Positions 17,787-25,291 of a stretch of 60,361 nt of DNA are shown here, piece after piece; the stretch's first letter is position 1; every line of letters begins with the position of its first letter. Source of the stretch: JBEKIK01 sp050013075 (lineage in GTDB: Bacteria; Planctomycetota; Planctomycetia; Pirellulales; Thermoguttaceae); NCBI GenBank assembly GCA_050013075.1, contig JBEKFZ010000015.1:1-60361 (forward strand). Reading direction: 5' to 3'. Under the pieces are notes generated by a model. That model had not been told where the DNA came from. It saw only the letters and a program-made list of their open reading frames with translations, and made no database searches. Both the position numbers and the translations under genes were made by a program.

Positions 17787-18902
17787 ATGATCGCTATGAC
17801 ACGAAAACTTTTTTGCTTAGGTTTGGCGATGTTCGGTTTTGTCAGTGCGGCGTTTGCCTACGATAAGCCGGCCAATGACATCGACGATGAGCCGGCCAAT
17901 GCTCCGGCGCCCACCCTGCTTGCACCGAGAAAAGGGCTGCGATTGCCCGACATGCCGGTGCACGATCCCTGGATTCTCGCCCACGAGGAGAGCAAAACCT
18001 ATTATCTTTACAGCGCGGCCCGGCAAAATGCGGACGGCGTGCGTCGCTCCGGCACGTTGACTTATAAGAGCAAGAATCTGCTGGACTGGGACGGGCCGTA
18101 CATTGTGTTCAGCGTTCCCGACGGAATATGGGCCAATCCGAGCCAAGGCGCATGGGCGCCGGAGGTTCACCGCTACAACGGAAAGTATTATCTATTCGTC
18201 ACGCTGCACAATTCGGAGCGTGTCATCGACCGCCCGCCCGACGCCTGGCGGATCACTCACATGCGCGGAACCGTCATAGCCGCGGCCGACTCGCCGGAAG
18301 GCCCCTTTAAGGTGTTGAAACCCGACGGGCCGCATCCACCCGCGGATTTCATGACGCTCGACGGCACGCTCTACGTCGAGGACGGAGTGCCGTGGATGGT
18401 CTACGCCCACGAATGGATTCAGATGATCGACGGAATGATGGAAGCCATTCCACTGAAGCCGGACCTTTCTGCCGCAGCCGGCGATCCTATCCATCTGTTC
18501 AAGGCATCCGATGCCCCATGGCTAAACGCGCAACGAACGCCCAGTAAGAAGGAAATTAGATACGTCACCGACGGGCCGGAAATGTTTCGCACAAAGACCG
18601 GCCAACTGCTCATGCTTTGGTCGAGTTACGACCGCGATGGTTATGTACAGACTGTTGCCCGCTCCGAGTCCGGCAAACTCGTCGGACCCTGGAAACAACT
18701 CGATCCCCTGGTGGGCAACGACAGCGGCCACGGGATGCTCTTTCGGACGTTCGACGGGCAATTAATGATGGTGCTTCATCAGCCGTTCCGTCGCGCTCGG
18801 GCAAAACTCTTCGACATGGAGGACACTGGCGACAATCTAAAAGTAATCCGCCCGCGCGAAGACCTGCACGGAAGACCGGCATCGCAAGTCGAAAGGAAAT
18901 AA
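17787..18902 (+). CDS. Secreted GH43-like glycosidase
   Basis: 371 aa from MIAMTRKLF, with AAGGA upstream deciding the start; a signal peptide runs through FVSAAFA. The five-bladed propeller signature of GH43 is visible: HDPWI (Asp base) with Y-Y-L-Y, GAWAPEVHRYNGKYYLF, and a candidate Glu acid in VYAHEW. GH43 members release arabinose or xylose from plant or algal polysaccharide side chains; the exact linkage cannot be read here. Together with DUF6807 and the upstream GH97/lyase set it extends the carbohydrate-use theme. Confidence 0.8.
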   Translation: MIAMTRKLFCLGLAMFGFVSAAFAYDKPANDIDDEPANAPAPTLLAPRKGLRLPDMPVHDPWILAHEESKTYYLYSAARQNADGVRRSGTLTYKSKNLLDWDGPYIVFSVPDGIWANPSQGAWAPEVHRYNGKYYLFVTLHNSERVIDRPPDAWRITHMRGTVIAAADSPEGPFKVLKPDGPHPPADFMTLDGTLYVEDGVPWMVYAHEWIQMIDGMMEAIPLKPDLSAAAGDPIHLFKASDAPWLNAQRTPSKKEIRYVTDGPEMFRTKTGQLLMLWSSYDRDGYVQTVARSESGKLVGPWKQLDPLVGNDSGHGMLFRTFDGQLMMVLHQPFRRARAKLFDMEDTGDNLKVIRPREDLHGRPASQVERK

Positions 18903-18904
18903 CT

Positions 18905-18945
18905 TCCAATTCTCAATCCCTATGTCTAAATCCTGAACCCTAACC
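18905..18945. repeat. Heptamer array upstream of nuoF
   Basis: Units TCCAATT, CTCAATC, CCTATGT, CTAAATC, CTGAACC, CTAACCA in 7-bp phase fill the whole gap between the GH43-like gene and nuoF. The last unit contributes the A of the nuoF ATG. Confidence 0.8.
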
Positions 18946-20364
18946 ATGTCCGATTACGAACCCGTCCTACTGGCGAACATCCACAAAGAAAATAGTCACA
19001 CCCTGGCCGTTTACCAGTCCGGCGGCGGGTATCGAACTTTGCGCAAGGCGCTTAAAGAAAAAAGTCCGCAAGACATTGTCAACATGGTTCGCGCCAGCAA
19101 TCTGCGTGGACGCGGCGGGGCGGGATTTCCCACTGGGCTAAAATGGTCCTTTCTGCCGGAAAACCATCCGGGGCCGATTTATCTGTGCGTCAATGCCGAC
19201 GAAAGCGAGCCGGGCACGTTCGTCAACCGCGTGCAAATGGAACTCGATCCACACCAGGTTTTAGAAGGCATCATCATCAGTTGCTACGCCACCCGGGCAA
19301 GCACGGCGTATATCTATCTCCGCTACGAATACCAACTGTGCCTGAAGCGAATGCAAGCGGCCATCGACGAGGTATACTCCGCCGGTTATCTGGGCAAAAA
19401 TATCCTGGGCAGCGATTTTTCCCTGGACGTGTACATTCATCGCGGGGCGGCGGCTTATGTGTGCGGCGAAGAGACCGGGCTGATCGAGAGCATCGAGGGC
19501 AAACGGGCGTGGCCGCGGATCAAGCCGCCCTTTCCGGCCGTGGAAGGACTTTTTCGCAAGCCCACCGTAGTCAATAACGTCGAGACGCTGGCCTGCGTGA
19601 AGCACATCGTCGAGCGTGGTGTGGCGTGGTTCAAGTCGATGGGCACTCCGGCCGCGCCCGGCGATCCGCGCGATCCGGGCAGTTACGGGCCGAAATTGTA
19701 CGGCCTTAGCGGGCACGTCAATCGACCGAGCTGTTACGAAGCCCCGCTGGGGATCACCTGCCGGCAGTTGATCGACCAGTTCGGCGGCGGCGTCTGGAAA
19801 GGTCGCAAAGCCAAGGCCGTGGTGCCCGGCGGATTGAGCACCGGCGTGATGAGCGCCGACGAATTGGATACGCCATTGGATTTTTCAGCCCCTCTTAAGG
19901 TCGATTGTCTCGGACTGGGCACCGCCTGTGCCGTGGTGCTCGATGAAACGTACTCGATGGTCGATTTCCTGCAAAATAGTTGCCGGTTCTTCGCCCACGA
20001 AAGCTGCGGGCAATGCACGCCATGCCGCGAGGGAACGCATTGGGCCTTGCAGATGGTCGATCGCATAAAGGCCGGGCGCGGACGGCTGATCGACTTGGAT
20101 CTTTTGTTGGAAATCGCCGACTCCATGGGAATAATTCCCGGCACCACGATATGCGGCCTGGCCGATGGCGCAGCCTGGCCGATGAAAAACGCCATCCGCA
20201 AATTCCGCGGAGAATTCGAGGATTATATCAAGCGCACCAATCCCGTCGGTTACACGATCACCGAGCCGGTGGAGATCATGCCCGCTTATGCAAAACACTA
20301 CTTGACGGATTGGAGTGCACAAGTGGTTAGTGGAAAGTGGTGGATGCCATGGCAACAATTATAA
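18946..20364 (+). CDS. nuoF: NADH-quinone oxidoreductase subunit F
   Basis: 472 aa, peripheral-arm subunit that binds FMN and NADH and starts electron flow into complex I. Seen: the glycine-rich nucleotide-binding NLRGRGGAGFPTGLKW, NADESEPGT, and the C-terminal [4Fe-4S] site ESCGQCTPCREGT...TICGLADG. The length suits the family. First gene of a nuoF-N run; no nuoE (24-kDa partner) is adjacent. The last ~16 residues (from about Ser459) are encoded by a heptamer array and are not conserved-looking. The 3' end overlaps the nuoG start by 16 bp. Confidence 0.95.
   Translation: MSDYEPVLLANIHKENSHTLAVYQSGGGYRTLRKALKEKSPQDIVNMVRASNLRGRGGAGFPTGLKWSFLPENHPGPIYLCVNADESEPGTFVNRVQMELDPHQVLEGIIISCYATRASTAYIYLRYEYQLCLKRMQAAIDEVYSAGYLGKNILGSDFSLDVYIHRGAAAYVCGEETGLIESIEGKRAWPRIKPPFPAVEGLFRKPTVVNNVETLACVKHIVERGVAWFKSMGTPAAPGDPRDPGSYGPKLYGLSGHVNRPSCYEAPLGITCRQLIDQFGGGVWKGRKAKAVVPGGLSTGVMSADELDTPLDFSAPLKVDCLGLGTACAVVLDETYSMVDFLQNSCRFFAHESCGQCTPCREGTHWALQMVDRIKAGRGRLIDLDLLLEIADSMGIIPGTTICGLADGAAWPMKNAIRKFRGEFEDYIKRTNPVGYTITEPVEIMPAYAKHYLTDWSAQVVSGKWWMPWQQL
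20313..20347. repeat. Heptamer array inside the nuoF/nuoG overlap
   Basis: Units GAGTGCA, CAAGTGG, TTAGTGG, AAAGTGG, TGGATGC share an NNAGTGG pattern. They encode the nuoF C-terminus and end 1 bp before the preferred nuoG ATG. Confidence 0.75.
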
Positions 20365-21953
20365 TTGACGGCCGGGAAATCGAACTGCCTAGCGGCTCGC
20401 GACTGAATTGCATTCAGGCGGCCAAGCTGGCGGGGATCGAGATTCCGTATTATTGCTGGCATCCGGGCCTCTCGGTGGTGGGCAGTTGCCGCATGTGTCT
20501 GGTCGAAGTTGGTTCCCGGGACGCGAAAACCGGCAAAATCGCCATGCAGCCAAAACTGGTCCCGGCCTGCAACACGCCGGCGACCGACGGCATGGTACTT
20601 GTCACTGATAGCGAAAAAGTAATCCAAGCCAGGGCGCAGGTCGAGGAAGGGCTATTGTTGCGGCATCCCATCGACTGCCCGATCTGCGACAAGGCCGGCG
20701 AGTGCCTGTTGCAGGATTATCACTTCAAACACGGGCAAAACCAGCGGCGGGCCGATCTTGTGCCATTTACCAGCCGGCGGCGCGACCTGGGCGATATCGC
20801 CCTGTTCATCGATCGCTGCATTCTATGCACCCGGTGCGTGCGATTCACCTCCGAAATCAGCGGCAGCAGGGAACTGATGGTCGCCGGGCGCGGGACACAC
20901 GAGGAAATCAACGTCGTGGAAGGCTTTCCCCTACATAATAATCTTTCGGGCAACGTGGTCGATCTGTGTCCGGTGGGGGCCTTGGCCGACAAGGATTTTT
21001 TGTACAAGCAACGGGTATGGTTCATGCGCCGGCACAGAGGCGTTTGCACCGGTTGTGCAACGGGCTGCTCGATCTGGATCGAGGAAAATCAGGATCATAT
21101 TTATCGGCTGAAGCCGCGGGAAAATCCACACCTCAATAAGTGGTGGATGTGCAACGAAGGGCGTTACGGGTATTCGCACGTGCACGACCAACGGCGGCTT
21201 GTCCGTCCGCTGCGCCGCGATGGCGACGGTTTCGTCGATGCGGACTGGACCGGTTTGCCCGGCGAAATCGGCCGGCGGTTCCGCGAGACAGGTAGAGCCG
21301 GGGCGATGATTTCGCCTTTCCTGACGGTGGAAGAGGCATATCTGTTGTGCGAATTCATTCGCTCGGTCGATGAAAAAGCCGTGCTCGCCTTGGGGCCGAT
21401 CCCCACGGTCGGCGAGGACGAGCATTTTCCCAAGGGATTTACAATTTGTGCCGAAAAATGTCCGAACCGCCGGGGCGTGGAGAAGATGCTGGCCCACTTT
21501 ACCGGAAAAATCATGGGTTTTGAAGAATTGTTTAAATCTGTGGAACAGGGCGATATTCAATGCCTTTGGATTGCCGGAGGATACAAGAATCAGTGGATCG
21601 ATGAGGACACCGCCTGGCGTTTGGAGAAGTTAAGATTACTGGTAATCCAAGATCTGTTCCCCTCGCCCTTGATCCGGTCGGCCGCTTACCAACTGCCGGG
21701 CGGAGCATTTGCCGAACGGGAAGGTTCGTACGTGAATCGGGCCGATCGGCTGCAATCGGTTCCCTGGGCCATCCGCCCGCCTATTGGCGTGCGCGCGGAA
21801 GGGAGTTTATACTGGGAACTTTTGGGTAGGGCGGGTATGTACAACGCCCGGGCGGTGCTGGATGAAATCGCCCGAAAAATCATATATTTTTCCGCGGCCA
21901 TCGGATCGATTCCCGAGGTTGGAGTTGATTTGAAAGTGAATTTGCTTGCATAA
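20349..21953 (+). CDS. nuoG: NADH-quinone oxidoreductase subunit G, short form
   Basis: 534 aa from ATG 20349 (GTG 20337 is in frame). N-terminal [2Fe-2S] ferredoxin (YYCWHPGLSVVGSCRMC), the CxxC-type DCPICDKAGECLLQDYHF [4Fe-4S] site with its His-type ligand region, CTRCVRF, and the molybdopterin-family 4Fe-4S site CTGCATGCSI with MCNEGRYGY. The C-terminal molybdopterin-like domain is reduced to ~290 residues, against ~600 in the 908-aa E. coli protein as I recall it, so this is a compact NuoG. It carries electrons from NuoF towards the quinone site. Confidence 0.93.
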   Translation: MATIIIDGREIELPSGSRLNCIQAAKLAGIEIPYYCWHPGLSVVGSCRMCLVEVGSRDAKTGKIAMQPKLVPACNTPATDGMVLVTDSEKVIQARAQVEEGLLLRHPIDCPICDKAGECLLQDYHFKHGQNQRRADLVPFTSRRRDLGDIALFIDRCILCTRCVRFTSEISGSRELMVAGRGTHEEINVVEGFPLHNNLSGNVVDLCPVGALADKDFLYKQRVWFMRRHRGVCTGCATGCSIWIEENQDHIYRLKPRENPHLNKWWMCNEGRYGYSHVHDQRRLVRPLRRDGDGFVDADWTGLPGEIGRRFRETGRAGAMISPFLTVEEAYLLCEFIRSVDEKAVLALGPIPTVGEDEHFPKGFTICAEKCPNRRGVEKMLAHFTGKIMGFEELFKSVEQGDIQCLWIAGGYKNQWIDEDTAWRLEKLRLLVIQDLFPSPLIRSAAYQLPGGAFAEREGSYVNRADRLQSVPWAIRPPIGVRAEGSLYWELLGRAGMYNARAVLDEIARKIIYFSAAIGSIPEVGVDLKVNLLA

Positions 21954-21959
21954 AAAGTG

Positions 21960-21985
21960 TGTTCCCACGCGGGAGCGTGGGAACA
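21960..21985. repeat. REP-like palindrome between nuoG and nuoH
   Basis: TGTTCCCACGC-GGGA-GCGTGGGAACA: an 11-bp perfect stem with a 4-nt loop. It fills most of the 46-bp gap and would form a strong mRNA hairpin within the operon. A related TTCCCAC palindrome lies at 47611. Confidence 0.9.
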
Positions 21986-21999
21986 AGTAATTTGATTGC

Positions 22000-23265
22000 A
22001 TGAGCAATATGTTGGCGATAACAATTGAAGCCCTGGTGAAAATCGCTCTGCTGATAGGCGGTTTGATGACCGCGGCGGCATATTTCGTGCTGCTGGAACG
22101 CTGGATTGCCGCCTGGGTGCAAGACCGGCTGGGGCCGAACAGGGTGGGCATACCGTTGACGAAAATCCGCATGTTTGGGCTGGGGCAGCCGATCGCCGAC
22201 GGGATGAAATTTATATTCAAGGGGGAGTTCACGCCCGGGCAAGTCGATAAGTTGATGTATTTCATCGCCCCTGTGATTATTTTCACGGCGGCTGTTGTTG
22301 TTTTCGCCGTCATACCGTTTGGCAGTGTGCTTCCCACCGGACTGTTTCCCGAAACCTGGGGCGTGAAAGAACCGATTCGTCTGATTGCCGCCCCGGGCAT
22401 TGACGTGGGCATGATTTACGTTTTCGCCATGGGAAGCCTGGCGGTTTACGGCGTGGTGTTGGGCGGTTGGGCAAGCAATAATAAATACAGTTTTCTGGGC
22501 GGGCTTCGCAGCAGCGCACAGTTGATATCTTACGAACTGCCGCTGGGACTGGGGATCGTGGGCGTTGTGTTGGCCGCCGGGTCGCTGAGGCTGGATGCGA
22601 TTATCCATCAACAGGCCCAAAGCGGAGTGTGGAATGTTTTTGCGCAGCCGCTGGGGTTCGTGGTCTTCACCGTGGCGGCGTTCGCCGAGGCCGGGCGCCT
22701 GCCCTTCGACCTGCCCGAGGCCGAGCAGGAATTGGTGGGCGGATATCATACCGAGTATTCGGGCATCAAACTGATGATGTACCTGGTGGCCGATTTTTTG
22801 CACATGATAACGGCGTCATTCTTAATTGTGATTCTTTTTCTGGGCGGCTGGCACTTTTGGGGCATAACCGGCGGAATAAATTCAGTCGGCGGCGACCTGG
22901 CAACCTGGCCCGTGGCGATCCTGCGGATCATCGTACTGTTGGTCAAGGTAATGGGAGTGATCTTGTTCTTCATGCTCGCGCGTTGGAGTTGGCCGCGGTT
23001 CCGCTACGACCAGTTGATGGACATCGCCTGGAAAGTAATGATTCCCTGCGGGTTGGCGAACCTGGTGGTTGTTGCGGTTTGGGTGGAATACGGCGAGCGT
23101 TTGATGAAATACATCGGCTTGCCGTGGATTTGGAGCCTGGTCTTTTTGGGCTGGATCGTGCTTGTGACTGGTTGGTTTGTTTTTACCCTGTTCGACCCGA
23201 CGCGCATCGATAACCATCCTCGGCGCAGTATGATCGCGCCGGATAAGGAAGTCACGGATATTTAG
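22000..23265 (+). CDS. nuoH: NADH-quinone oxidoreductase subunit H
   Basis: 421 aa, eight to nine TM helices. It forms the quinone chamber at the junction of the peripheral and membrane arms. Seen: ERWIAAWVQDRLGPNRVG near the N-terminus, PIADGMKFIFKGE, GWASNNKYSFLGGLRSSAQ, ISYELPLGL, and FDLPEAEQELVGGYHTEYSG, all NuoH hallmarks with the charged funnel residues kept. Complete and colinear with the other subunits. Confidence 0.96.
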   Translation: MSNMLAITIEALVKIALLIGGLMTAAAYFVLLERWIAAWVQDRLGPNRVGIPLTKIRMFGLGQPIADGMKFIFKGEFTPGQVDKLMYFIAPVIIFTAAVVVFAVIPFGSVLPTGLFPETWGVKEPIRLIAAPGIDVGMIYVFAMGSLAVYGVVLGGWASNNKYSFLGGLRSSAQLISYELPLGLGIVGVVLAAGSLRLDAIIHQQAQSGVWNVFAQPLGFVVFTVAAFAEAGRLPFDLPEAEQELVGGYHTEYSGIKLMMYLVADFLHMITASFLIVILFLGGWHFWGITGGINSVGGDLATWPVAILRIIVLLVKVMGVILFFMLARWSWPRFRYDQLMDIAWKVMIPCGLANLVVVAVWVEYGERLMKYIGLPWIWSLVFLGWIVLVTGWFVFTLFDPTRIDNHPRRSMIAPDKEVTDI

Positions 23266-23277
23266 AGGTTTTTATTG

Positions 23278-23348
23278 TTTAGCCGCGACCCGTAGGGGAG
23301 CGATTGAATTACTGAAGGCTGAAGGAGAAAGGATGAAGGATGAAAACT
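23278..23348. repeat. GCCGCGACC element plus heptamer array reaching into nuoI
   Basis: 23278-23302 carries TAGCCGCGACCCGTAGGGGAG, related to the inverted repeat at 9540. 23314-23348 is a run of heptamers (GAAGGCT, GAAGGAG, AAAGGAT, GAAGGAT, GAAAACT). The nuoI ATG (23340) lies inside it, with AAAGG exactly 7 nt upstream. Confidence 0.82.
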
Positions 23349-23879
23349 GACGATAAAAATATCCGGTGGATTAAATCGCCCGAGTTGGGCATGTGGGGCA
23401 GATCGTATTTATTGTTGTTTTTCCACGGCCTGGCAACTACCTTCCGCCACTTGCTGCGCCGCAAGATAACCGTCCAATCGCCAGAGGAAAGGCACGAAAT
23501 ACCCGATCCGCTTATTTATCGGGGCGTGCACAGGTTGAACCGCGATGAGCAAGGCCGGGTAAAATGCGTGGCTTGTTTCCTTTGCGCCACGGCCTGTCCG
23601 GCTTATTGCATCGACATAGTTGCCGCCGAAAGCCCCTGGCCCGACCGCGAAAAATATCCGCAGTCCTTCACAATCGACGAACTTCGTTGTATTTATTGCG
23701 GAATATGCGAAGAGGCCTGTCCGGTGGACGCTATTGAGTTGACGAGCCTATACGATCTTTCGGGCAAGAGTCGGGAAGAGATGATCTTCGACAAGGAAAA
23801 ACTGCTGAGCGTATACGATCAAACCAAGCACTCCGAACCGTCGCGCGAGGAAAGGATGAAAAAGAAGGATGAGGGATGA
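23340..23879 (+). CDS. nuoI: NADH-quinone oxidoreductase subunit I
   Basis: 179 aa. Two [4Fe-4S] clusters (N6a/N6b) are set by CVACFLCATACPAYC and CIYCGICEEACPVDA. The N-terminal amphipathic region (GLATTFRHLLRRK) anchors it to the membrane arm. It passes electrons to the last cluster before quinone. The start codon and its SD are both made by a heptamer array, and the last eight residues (ERMKKKDEG region) and stop codon are made by another. Confidence 0.95.
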   Translation: MKTDDKNIRWIKSPELGMWGRSYLLLFFHGLATTFRHLLRRKITVQSPEERHEIPDPLIYRGVHRLNRDEQGRVKCVACFLCATACPAYCIDIVAAESPWPDREKYPQSFTIDELRCIYCGICEEACPVDAIELTSLYDLSGKSREEMIFDKEKLLSVYDQTKHSEPSREERMKKKDEG

Positions 23880-23922
23880 AAGATGAATACTGCGTATTTC
23901 GTACTATAAATTGAATACTTTT
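23867..23922. repeat. Heptamer array overlapping the nuoI stop codon
   Basis: Eight units in phase: GGATGAG, GGATGAA, AGATGAA, TACTGCG, TATTTCG, TACTATA, AATTGAA, TACTTTT. The nuoI TGA is 23877-23879. The same sequence, slightly out of phase, starts at 23854 (GGATGAA). Confidence 0.85.
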
Positions 23923-23926
23923 TTAA

Positions 23927-23982
23927 AACCGCTCGCGGTTTCGCGATTACGTGCACATCCAAGTGGGCAGTAAACTGCCCAC
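23927..23982. repeat. Two palindromes between nuoI and nuoJ
   Basis: 23927-23940 is AACCGC-TC-GCGGTT followed by TCGCG, the same family as 14585. 23963-23982 is GTGGGCAG-TAAA-CTGCCCAC, an 8-bp perfect stem. With the heptamers they fill the 121-bp gap before nuoJ. Confidence 0.85.
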
Positions 23983-24000
23983 CCCTTACTGCCGACTAAC

Positions 24001-24810
24001 ATGCTCAATTCACCTTACATATTAATATTCGCAACGCTCTTGGCTGCGCTGGGAATGTGGCTGTTGCTGCCCCGGGGCGGTGCGCGCGGACGATCCGTCG
24101 GTGCGGTGTTGGCCGTAATGGCCTTGGGACTGGGCGCTTCGCGGATGCCGCGGTTGGGCGATTGGGTTGGGCAGAGCGTATTTTCAATATTGGCGGTAGT
24201 GACAGTGATCGCCGCCGCGGCAACGGTCAGTTTTCGCAAACCCGTTTATTGTGCGATCTGGTTCGGGCTGACGTTGTTGGGCGTCGCCGGATTGTTTCTC
24301 TTGATCGGAGCGCAGTTCCTGGCCGTGGCCACTATCGTGGTGTATGCGGGCGCGATATTGGTGACATTTTTGTTCGTGCTCATGTTGGCAAACCAGGAAG
24401 GAAATACGATTTACGACCGTGTGAGTTGGGAGGCCATTTTGTCGGCAGCCGCTGGGATGGTCATAGTCGGTGTCCTGTCGCTGACTATCGGGAGCGTGTT
24501 TAGCACGCTGCCTGCAATGGATGCACGGCAAATTTCCGTCTCCAGCCCGGAACAGTTGGCTCAAGGCGTACTTTCTCCAAATCATGTCGCCAGTTTTGGG
24601 ATGGAACTTTTCGGCCGGCATTTGATTGCGATCGAAGTCGCCGGTGTGCTGCTTTTGGCCGCGCTTGTAGGCGCTGCGGCGATTGTTGCCCATAACCAAA
24701 GGGTTCAGGGTTTGGGGTTCAGGATTCAGGACTCAAGTCCTACCTCCCTCCCGAAATCCGAATCACAAACCCCGAACCCCAAATCTCAAGTCCTGAACCC
24801 TGAACCCTGA
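24001..24810 (+). CDS. nuoJ: NADH-quinone oxidoreductase subunit J
   Basis: 269 aa, five TM helices in the proton-translocating membrane arm. Seen: FRKPVYCAIWFGLTLLGVAGLF, FLAVATIVVYAGAILVTFLFVLML (the pi-bulge helix region) and a late VAGVLLLAALVGAAAIV. The conserved protein ends near residue 233. Residues ~234-269 (QGLGFRIQDSSPTSLPKS...) are a direct translation of a 17-unit heptamer array, and the stop codon lies inside it. NuoJ in E. coli is shorter, so the tail is probably recent. Confidence 0.92.
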   Translation: MLNSPYILIFATLLAALGMWLLLPRGGARGRSVGAVLAVMALGLGASRMPRLGDWVGQSVFSILAVVTVIAAAATVSFRKPVYCAIWFGLTLLGVAGLFLLIGAQFLAVATIVVYAGAILVTFLFVLMLANQEGNTIYDRVSWEAILSAAAGMVIVGVLSLTIGSVFSTLPAMDARQISVSSPEQLAQGVLSPNHVASFGMELFGRHLIAIEVAGVLLLAALVGAAAIVAHNQRVQGLGFRIQDSSPTSLPKSESQTPNPKSQVLNPEP

Positions 24811-24819
24811 CCTCTAAAA
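24701..24819. repeat. 17-unit heptamer array in the nuoJ 3' end
   Basis: Perfect 7-bp phasing. The first five units are GGGTTCA-like. After two transition units the orientation flips to CCCGAAT/CCTGAAC units. The two halves are inverted relative to each other, so the mRNA could form a long hairpin across the nuoJ stop. The array ends 2 bp before the nuoK ATG. Confidence 0.93.
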
Positions 24820-24821
24820 TC

Positions 24822-25271
24822 ATGCCCGCTGAAATCGCATTGTTGAACAATTATCTGATCGTCGGAGCCGTGCTGTTCGGCATCGGCTTGATCGGTTTTT
24901 TAAGCCGGCGGAACATGATCGTCATGTTCCTTGCCGCCGAGATGATGCTGCAAGGCGTGTCGCTGAGCCTGGTCGCTTGGAGCCGGTTTCACAACGATTT
25001 TGGCGGGCAGATGCTGGTGATTTTCATCATAGCCATTGCGGCTTGTGAGGCGGCCGTTGTCCTGGCGCTGGTGATAACGCTCTTTCAGCGCCGCGGGCAG
25101 TTGGATGTTGCCGACTGGCAGACATTGCGCGAATCCGATCAACCGCCGTTCCAGGACAAGCCGCTTTCCCAGACGCCAGGAGAACAACCCGAATCCTGGC
25201 CGCGGCTTACCCCGGCAGGGATTGCTCCCGATGTGCCGCCCGAAAAAATCGATTACCGGCCCAAGGTGTAA
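24822..25271 (+). CDS. nuoK: NADH-quinone oxidoreductase subunit K
   Basis: 149 aa. Three TM helices with the two membrane Glu residues expected for NuoK: FLAAEMMLQGVSL and IAACEAAVVLAL. It links NuoJ and the antiporter-like subunits in proton pumping. The family is usually ~100 aa; here a ~50-residue Pro-rich soluble tail follows (LFQRRGQLDV... to DYRPKV). Unlike the NuoJ tail, this one is not built of heptamers. Confidence 0.95.
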   Translation: MPAEIALLNNYLIVGAVLFGIGLIGFLSRRNMIVMFLAAEMMLQGVSLSLVAWSRFHNDFGGQMLVIFIIAIAACEAAVVLALVITLFQRRGQLDVADWQTLRESDQPPFQDKPLSQTPGEQPESWPRLTPAGIAPDVPPEKIDYRPKV

Positions 25272-25291
25272 ATAAGGATGAAGGATGAATG
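25271..25291. repeat. Three-unit heptamer array forming the nuoL start site
   Basis: Units AATAAGG, ATGAAGG, ATGAATG. The ATG of nuoL (25285) is the start of the third unit and AAGG of the first unit lies exactly 7 nt upstream. The geometry is identical to nuoI. Confidence 0.88.

Noticed and set aside
24701..24819. CRISPR-like or telomere-like array
   Set aside because: Units are 7 bp and contiguous with no spacers, and no cas genes are near; the array is internal to an operon, so it is neither CRISPR nor a chromosome end.
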